A stretch of 64,000 nucleotides of DNA from Phycisphaerales bacterium (GTDB taxonomy: Bacteria; Planctomycetota; Phycisphaerae; Phycisphaerales; UBA1924): positions 1,124,001 through 1,188,000 of the forward strand of contig JAVJNT010000002.1 in assembly GCA_040217175.1 (NCBI GenBank), written 5' to 3'. Positions 59,030 to 64,000 of this stretch are shown in pieces. The notes below the pieces were generated by a model that had not been told where the DNA came from, ran no database searches, and was given only the letters and a program-made list of their open reading frames with translations. Position 1 is the first letter of the stretch; the number at the start of each line of letters is the position of its first letter. A program made the translations under genes and the position numbers.

Positions 59030-60727
59030 ATGCCTATTCCACGGATCGCGATCGTGGGCCGGCCCAACGTGGGCAAGAGCTCGCTGATGAACATGCTGGC
59101 CAGCTCGAAGGTCTCGATCGTCGACGACCTGCCGGGCGTCACCCGCGATCGCGTGACGCGGATCGTCGACCTGGAGCACAGCGAGGGCAAGCCCACCCGG
59201 GCCGTCGAGCTGACCGACACCGGCGGCTACGGCGTGTACGTGGCCGAGGGCGGGCGGTACGACGAGGTGGGGGCCGACCTCTCGACGCTGACCGACGACG
59301 TGGAGGGGCAGATCGAGGCGGCGGTAGCGAACGCCGACCTGATCCTGTTCTGCGTCGACGTGCAGGCGGGCCTGACCCCGCGCGACGAGGAGATCGCCCG
59401 CCTGCTCCGCGAGCAGAAACTGGGGCGGAAGGACCGGGCCGAGATGGCCCAGCTCGATCCGAGCCTGGGCAAGCGGGCGCCCGTGCACGTGGTGGCGACG
59501 AAGGTGGACGGACCCAAGTGGGAAACGCACGCCTACGAGATGAGCGCCCTGGGCTTCGGCGAGCCCCTGATGTGCAGCGCCAAGAACAACTACATGCGGC
59601 GCGACCTGAGCGACCGGCTCTACGAGCTGCTGCCCGCCGACGACGAGACCGCGGCCGCGCCGCCTGCCGACCTGTCGATCGCCGTCATCGGCAAGCGCAA
59701 CGCGGGCAAGAGCACGCTGGTGAACGCCCTGGCCGGGGTCGAGCGGGTGATCGTCTCGGAGATCGCCGGCACGACGCGCGACGCCATCGACGTGCTGGTC
59801 GAGAAGGACGGCAAGCGGATCATCGTGATCGATACGGCCGGCATGCGCCGCAAGCGGAGCTTCCAGGGCAAGGTCGAGTGGTTCGCCTTCGACCGTGTGC
59901 AGCGGGCGGTTGATCGGGCCGACGTGGTGCTGCTGATGGTCGACGCGACCGAGGCGACCAGCCAGGTGGACCAGCAGCTCGCCATGCTGTGCCAGAACGC
60001 GTTCAAGCCCACGATCATCGGCGTCAACAAGTGGGACCTGGCCGAGGGGCAGACCGACGACAAGGGCCGGCCCGTGACGCCCGAGCGCTACGAGAAGTAC
60101 GTGCGCGAGGGGTTCAAGGGCCTGCCGTTTGCGCCCATCGCGCTGCTGAGCGCCAAGGAGGGCCTGAACGTCGACGGCGTGCTCGACCTGGCGTTCGACC
60201 TCAAGAAGCAAACGCACGAGCGCGTCTCGACGGGCGCGCTCAATCGGCTAGTGCGGAGCATCCTGGAAAAGCGCGGGCCGAGCAACAAGCTGGGCACGCT
60301 TGCTCGGGTGTTCTACGTGGCGCAGGTCGGCACCGCCCCCCCGACGATCGCGATGGTGGTGAACGAGCCCAAGCTGTTCACGCCCAACTACATGCGCTAC
60401 CTGATGAACCGGCTGCGCGAGCAGGCGCCCTTCGACGAGGTGCCCTTCCGCGTGTTCGTGCGCAGCCGCAAGCAGTTCGACAAGCGACGCGAGCAGGCCG
60501 AGAAGCGCGACAAGAAGGGCATGATCGACACGAGCGCGTTCGATCGCGGCGAGGACCTCGAGCTGACGCCCGAGGAGATCGAGAGCCTGTTCCGCATCCC
60601 GGGCGAGGGCGGCGATGGCGAGGCGTTCGTCGACGAGGGTGCCGAAGGAGGCATCGAGGGCGAGGTCTTCGAGGACGCCGAGGTGTTCGTCTTCGGCGAC
60701 GACGAGGAAGAAGACACCCGCCGGTGA
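59030..60727 (+). CDS. der: Ribosome-assembly GTPase Der (EngA)
   Basis: A 565-residue double GTPase essential for 50S assembly. The first G domain has GRPNVGKSSLMN (9-20), PGVTRDRV and LTDTGGYG; the NKxD box is changed to TKVD. The second has GKRNAGKSTLVN (near 222), IAGTTRDAID, VIDTAGMRRKRS and NKWD. A KH-like C-terminal domain follows, with GTAPPTIAMVVNEPKLFTPNYMRYLMNRLRE. Compared with the usual 440-490 residues it has an acidic tail of about 60 residues (DDEEEDT-type). The start is ATG 59030. Confidence 0.95.
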   Translation: MPIPRIAIVGRPNVGKSSLMNMLASSKVSIVDDLPGVTRDRVTRIVDLEHSEGKPTRAVELTDTGGYGVYVAEGGRYDEVGADLSTLTDDVEGQIEAAVANADLILFCVDVQAGLTPRDEEIARLLREQKLGRKDRAEMAQLDPSLGKRAPVHVVATKVDGPKWETHAYEMSALGFGEPLMCSAKNNYMRRDLSDRLYELLPADDETAAAPPADLSIAVIGKRNAGKSTLVNALAGVERVIVSEIAGTTRDAIDVLVEKDGKRIIVIDTAGMRRKRSFQGKVEWFAFDRVQRAVDRADVVLLMVDATEATSQVDQQLAMLCQNAFKPTIIGVNKWDLAEGQTDDKGRPVTPERYEKYVREGFKGLPFAPIALLSAKEGLNVDGVLDLAFDLKKQTHERVSTGALNRLVRSILEKRGPSNKLGTLARVFYVAQVGTAPPTIAMVVNEPKLFTPNYMRYLMNRLREQAPFDEVPFRVFVRSRKQFDKRREQAEKRDKKGMIDTSAFDRGEDLELTPEEIESLFRIPGEGGDGEAFVDEGAEGGIEGEVFEDAEVFVFGDDEEEDTRR

Positions 60728-60761
60728 CCCGTGCTGCGCGCAGCATCGATCACACGAAAGA

Positions 60762-60808
60762 AGGCGTGGCCAGGGTCCGGGGGATGAGTCCGGACGCTGG
60801 CCACGCCT
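60762..60808. terminator. Nested hairpin after der
   Basis: A 12-bp outer stem (60762-60773 with 60797-60808) encloses a second GC-rich hairpin. There is no strong T-run. It could stop transcription from der and from the convergent gene ending at 61021. Confidence 0.55.
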
Positions 60809-61020
60809 GGTGTGGTGTGGTTGGCGGCTCGTTCGAGCCTTGGTTCGGGCGGGCTTTCCGCGGGCGGGCCTGAGTCGGCCCCGAGCTTCCCAAGTCCCTT
60901 GCCCGTCTATTCGACGAACCCCGAGCACGGTTGCAGTATTCTCGAATCTCCTTACCTGGGGGTGCGGATCATGCTGGCGTCGAGCGCAACAAACCTCGAA
61001 GAAACACGCTCCAAGCTACA

Positions 61021-61920
61021 TCAGCAGCCCGCGTCGAAGGCGTTCTGGAACGCCAGGAAGTCGAAGATCGTGAGCTCGCCGTCGCCGTCGAAGTCGGCCG
61101 CCAGGTCTCCGGCGTCGAAGAGGTTCTGGAACTCGAGGAAGTCGAAGATGTCCAGGTCGCCGCTCGCGTCGATGTCGGCCGGGCACGGCGCCAGGCCCAG
61201 GCCCTGGGGGATATTGGTCGTCGAGGCGACGACCCTGGTGAACCCGGTAACGATGTTGATCTCGTAGAGCTGGCGGCCGTTGTCGGTCATGACGAGGTCG
61301 CCGTCGCGCTGGAAGGCGATGCTGCCCGGTGCGCTGCCGGCGATGGTGGTGCTGAGCGGGATGGTTGCGACGACGGCGCCGGTCGAGGGATTGATTCGCA
61401 GCAACTCCGGGACCGAGCCCGGGCTGGCGCTGGTGATGCCGTAGAAGAAGCCGTCGCGGGTGTTGTAGTCGAGCCCGAACAGCCGGGGGAGGACCGAGCC
61501 GCCGAGGAGGCTCACGGTTCCGGTCGAGGAACTCACGGTGCCGAGGCGACCGGAGGCATCGGTGCCGTAGAGCACGCCGCCGGGGCCGATGGCGATCGAG
61601 CCGCGCACGTTGCCGCCGATGTGGGTCGCCAGGCCGGTCAGTCGATCGACGCGGCTGAGGCCGTTGTCGCCCGCGGGCGTGTTGTTGATGACGAAGATGC
61701 TGAACGAACGGGTCACGGCCATGCTGATGGGCGTGGTGTATCGGGTCGGGTCGGGGTGCAGTGGTCCGATCATGCGGACCGTGGCGCCGGTGTCGCTGTC
61801 GAAGATGTACAGGCTGTCGGAGCTCGAATCGACGGCGTACATGTCGTCGGCGCGAGCGGTATCGGCGAGCATCGACACGCTGGTGGCGGCGATGGCGGCG
61901 GCGAGGCTGAGGCGTTGCAT
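61021..61920 (-). CDS. Secreted GC-dockerin protein, propeller-like
   Basis: A 299-residue exported protein from ATG 61920 behind GGAGAA. The signal peptide is 1-24 (DTARAD). The body has repeated blades: LYIFDSDTGATVRM, LSRVDRLTGLATHI, LGTVSSSTGTVSLL, LLRINPSTGAVVAT and LYEINIVTGFTRVV. It resembles the proteins at 33998-34969 and the partial one at 63673. The two-Cys GC-dockerin starts CPADIDASGDLDIFD, with Ala/Ser in the loop, and ends FQNAFDAGC. It is leftward between der and truA. Confidence 0.88.
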   Translation of the reverse strand: MQRLSLAAAIAATSVSMLADTARADDMYAVDSSSDSLYIFDSDTGATVRMIGPLHPDPTRYTTPISMAVTRSFSIFVINNTPAGDNGLSRVDRLTGLATHIGGNVRGSIAIGPGGVLYGTDASGRLGTVSSSTGTVSLLGGSVLPRLFGLDYNTRDGFFYGITSASPGSVPELLRINPSTGAVVATIPLSTTIAGSAPGSIAFQRDGDLVMTDNGRQLYEINIVTGFTRVVASTTNIPQGLGLAPCPADIDASGDLDIFDFLEFQNLFDAGDLAADFDGDGELTIFDFLAFQNAFDAGC

Positions 61921-61995
61921 CTGCTTTCTCCTTTGGTGCCTTCGGGCAAGAGTGACTGCCCGGCACCAGGAGAGAGCGGCAAGCGTCTTCGCGAC

Positions 61996-62889
61996 TCACG
62001 CGAGATCGTCGTCGGAATCCCCGGGATATCGGATCCACTCCAGGCAGAGCCCGTCGGGCGCGGCGGTAGGGCCGGCGCGGCGGCGGTCCTTGCTGGCCAG
62101 GATCTCGGGCAGCTCGTCCGGCTCGATCCGGCCTCGCCCGACCTCGTGCAAGGTGCCGGCGATGATCCTGACCATGTTGTAGAGGAAGCCGCTGCCGGTG
62201 ACCGTGAACCCCACGCGGTGCTCGCCGGTGCGCTCGACGGCCAGGTCGAAGATCGTGCGGACGGTGGACCGACGGTCGTGGTTGATCGGGGTCAGGGCGG
62301 CGAAGTCGTGCTCGCCCACCAGGTGTTTCGCCGCTTCGGCCATGCGGGCCTCGTCGAGAGCGTGATGGGTGTGGGTGACGAAGCGGCGGTCGAAGAGCGG
62401 CCTTTGATGGTGGTCGTGGAAGGCATAGGAGTATGCCTTGCGTTCGGCATCGCCGATGGGATTGAACGCCTCGTGCGTGGGTCGGGCGTGGGTGACGAGC
62501 ACGTCGGGGGGCAGGCGGCCGTTGAGGGCCCGCACCAGGGGCTCGAGGCCGCGCTCGAGGGGCCAGCCGCCGCCGTGGCGGGCTGGGTCGGAGCCGTCCG
62601 AACACGTAAACGAGGCGACCTGGCCCCGGGCATGGACGCCCGCGTCGGTCCGGCTGGCGCCCGTCAGCACCACCGGCTCTCGCACGACCTGGCGGACGGC
62701 CTGCTCGACCACGGCCTGCACGGTGCGCAGGGCGACGCGGCCGGGCGGGGCCGGCAGCGACGGATCGGCGTGGTGGATGGCCGCTCCGGTGGCCGGCGGC
62801 TGGCCGGGGTCGGGTGCCGGCGGTTCCTGCTTCTGCCAGCCGCAGAAGTCGGTGCCCTCGTAGGCGATGGTGAGGCAGTAGGTCGGCAC
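61996..62889 (-). CDS. truA: tRNA pseudouridine(38-40) synthase TruA
   Basis: A 297-residue enzyme that converts uridines 38-40 of the anticodon arm to pseudouridine. GTG 62889 gives VPTYCLTIAYEGTDFCGWQKQ. The catalytic Asp82 is in TGASRTDAGVHARGQVA. Later motifs are AERKAYSYAFHDHH, HDFAALTPI, FTVTGSGFLYNMVRIIAGTL and GPTAAPDGLCLEWI. A Pro/Ala-rich insertion of about 33 residues (22-54) separates the first strand from the TVQAVVEQAV helix. The rest is standard. Confidence 0.93.
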   Translation of the reverse strand: MPTYCLTIAYEGTDFCGWQKQEPPAPDPGQPPATGAAIHHADPSLPAPPGRVALRTVQAVVEQAVRQVVREPVVLTGASRTDAGVHARGQVASFTCSDGSDPARHGGGWPLERGLEPLVRALNGRLPPDVLVTHARPTHEAFNPIGDAERKAYSYAFHDHHQRPLFDRRFVTHTHHALDEARMAEAAKHLVGEHDFAALTPINHDRRSTVRTIFDLAVERTGEHRVGFTVTGSGFLYNMVRIIAGTLHEVGRGRIEPDELPEILASKDRRRAGPTAAPDGLCLEWIRYPGDSDDDLA

Positions 62890-63018
62890 GGGCTGAGGAT
62901 ATTGGCCCACGGGCGGCCGGGCGGGCAATAGGCCGTCTGCGGCGGCGTTGGGCTGGCGTGGGCCGCGCTGGGGAGGCGGGGCCGGAACAACCGTGCGAGT
63001 TCTAGAGGAGCGTGAACG

Positions 63019-63480
63019 ATGATCAGGAACCTGACTCTCGTGTCGTGGCTTGCGGCGTGCCTGGTGACGGCGACCAGCGTCTTCGGCCAGATGGGCCCGC
63101 CCGATCCGGCCGACGTGGCCGCCCGCTGTGTGGCCAGCATGGAGGCCGCCAGCGACCGCACCGTCGGCGCCATCGGCGACACCACCGGCGCCACGGTCGA
63201 TCGCATCGCTCGGCTGGACGCCGCCGGCGCTCCCGACCGCGCCATCATCCGTGCGGGCGAGGACGGCATCAAGCGCGTCCGTCTCATCGGCCGCTTTGGT
63301 TCGGCCCGCATCACCAACATCGAGCGCCATTGCGTGCGCCTGCTCGTCCGCCTCGAGGCCGAGCGTGACCTGATCGCCCGCGTCCGCGGCGCCGCCGACG
63401 GCTTCCGCGAGGACGTCCGCAACGCCGTGCAGCGCGGCAGCGGCGCGATCCGCCAGGCCGTGGCCGACGCCATCGGCTGA
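63019..63480 (+). CDS. Small secreted helical protein of unknown function
   Basis: A 153-residue exported protein from ATG 63019 behind AGAGGAG. The signal peptide is 1-23 (SVFGQ). The mature part is a chain of amphipathic helices (PADVAARCVASMEAASDRTVGAIGDTTGATVDRIARLDA, RHCVRLLVRLEAERDLIARVRGAADGFREDVRNAV) with two Cys residues. There is no dockerin or PEP-CTERM tail. It is not recognised; a periplasmic helical bundle is likely. Confidence 0.65.
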   Translation: MIRNLTLVSWLAACLVTATSVFGQMGPPDPADVAARCVASMEAASDRTVGAIGDTTGATVDRIARLDAAGAPDRAIIRAGEDGIKRVRLIGRFGSARITNIERHCVRLLVRLEAERDLIARVRGAADGFREDVRNAVQRGSGAIRQAVADAIG

Positions 63481-63523
63481 GCAAGCCCGACAACAACCTC
63501 GGAGCCTCTACCTCTGAGAGATC

Positions 63524-63559
63524 GGCACCCCGCGCCTGGGGAGGGCGGGGTGCCGTTTT
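63524..63559 (+). terminator. Rho-independent terminator
   Basis: A 10-bp stem (63524-63533 with 63545-63554) is followed by GTTTT at 63555-63559. Confidence 0.85.
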
Positions 63560-63672
63560 GTGTTGGTCTGGAGAGTCTGGGGCGTTCGCGGGCTGCCGGT
63601 GGTAACGGGGCCGTGCCCCGACGTGGTAGCTAATCTGGAGAGAGCAACTTCGAAGAGGAAAGGGAGCTGGCG

Positions 63673-64000
63673 ATGATCAAGCGTGGTGGTATTCTCGTGG
63701 CGGCGCTGGCGGCAAGCGCCCTTGGGCAGGACGGCATGATCATCGGCGGCAACCTCCAGCCGCGCGAGCTGGTTGAGATGAGCCGAACGAGCGGTAGCAC
63801 GGTCTCGATCGCGCCGGTGGGCGTGCAGCCGCAGGGCCTGGCGTACGACCCGGGGCGCGGGCGCCTGTATGCGGTCGATGCCGGCGCGAACTCGGTGTAC
63901 ACGATCGATCCGGTGACAGGCTCGACGGCGCTGCTCGCGCCGGTTGCTGGAGCGAGCAACGCCAACGGGCTGGCCTACGACCCCGGCCGCGACGTCATCT
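63673..64000 (+). CDS. Secreted propeller-like protein, N-terminal part
   Basis: The gene is open at the right edge. It starts at ATG 63673 behind AGGGAG. The signal peptide MIKRGGILVAALAASALGQ is followed by MIIGGNLQPRELVEM and blade-like repeats GLAYDPGRGRLYAVDAGAN, VYTIDPVTGSTALLAPV and GLAYDPGRDVI. The repeats match the propeller proteins at 33998-34969 and 61021-61920, so a C-terminal GC-dockerin beyond the window is likely but not seen. Confidence 0.75.
   Translation, partial: MIKRGGILVAALAASALGQDGMIIGGNLQPRELVEMSRTSGSTVSIAPVGVQPQGLAYDPGRGRLYAVDAGANSVYTIDPVTGSTALLAPVAGASNANGLAYDPGRDVI

Noticed and set aside
2-64000. tRNA, rRNA, CRISPR and insertion-sequence features
   Set aside because: No cloverleaf-like tRNA, rRNA segment, regular short repeat-spacer pattern, transposase motif or terminal inverted repeat was recognised on either strand.

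Overview
The window is GC-rich, gene-dense DNA that best fits a marine planctomycete of class Phycisphaerae. The strongest clue is a family of secreted proteins carrying a two-EF-hand, dockerin-like domain that usually ends in Gly-Cys. I find 17 of them in 64 kb, next to two proteins with PEP-CTERM tails. I know this combination from Phycisphaerales genomes. No rRNA, tRNA, CRISPR array or insertion sequence was recognised.

Layout. 1-8.3 kb: the end of an outer-membrane beta-barrel gene, then a minus-strand run of argS, a B12/siderophore-type binding lipoprotein, a BshC-like protein, a family 2 glycosyltransferase and two poorly known proteins, then a STAS-domain protein. 8.4-14.2 kb: secreted proteins, namely a small GC-dockerin protein, a protein with an N-terminal dockerin and a caspase/gingipain-like His-Cys domain, and two tandem M14 carboxypeptidases. 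14.3-26.7 kb: housekeeping genes, namely an SLC13 transporter, a DciA-like protein, an ABC ATPase, a histidine kinase, parB with parS-like palindromes, a lysine-rich DNA-binding protein, an FHA-GAF kinase, holA, a lipoprotein and clpC. 26.7-31.1 kb: five secreted proteins in which the same ectodomains end in either a GC-dockerin or a PEP-CTERM tail. 31.3-36.7 kb: an ABC-2 permease, a methyltransferase, a GC-dockerin propeller protein and lpdA. 36.8-42.2 kb: five consecutive GC-dockerin genes. 42.3-44.7 kb: glyS and a membrane protein. 45-53.3 kb: three large paralogous GC-dockerin genes, each with its own long leader and terminator, with a fabF-type gene inserted between the second and third. 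53.3-58.4 kb: a compact minus-strand phage structural module (portal, scaffold-like, SU10-type capsid, connector/tail-like genes, small membrane protein) with no terminase or integrase. 58.7-64 kb: a small conserved protein, der, a GC-dockerin propeller protein, truA and two secreted proteins.

The most unusual features are these. (1) The GC-dockerin family shows correlated cysteines that suggest a terminal disulfide clasp, and it swaps with PEP-CTERM as a C-terminal module. (2) The three large paralogs share a leader with a covarying 7-bp hairpin at a fixed distance from the start codon, and a TTGACA-N17-CATT element far upstream. (3) The capsid module is free-standing. (4) One protein has its dockerin at the N-terminus and a putative cysteine peptidase behind it. 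All functional statements rest on motif recognition by eye; no database search was run.
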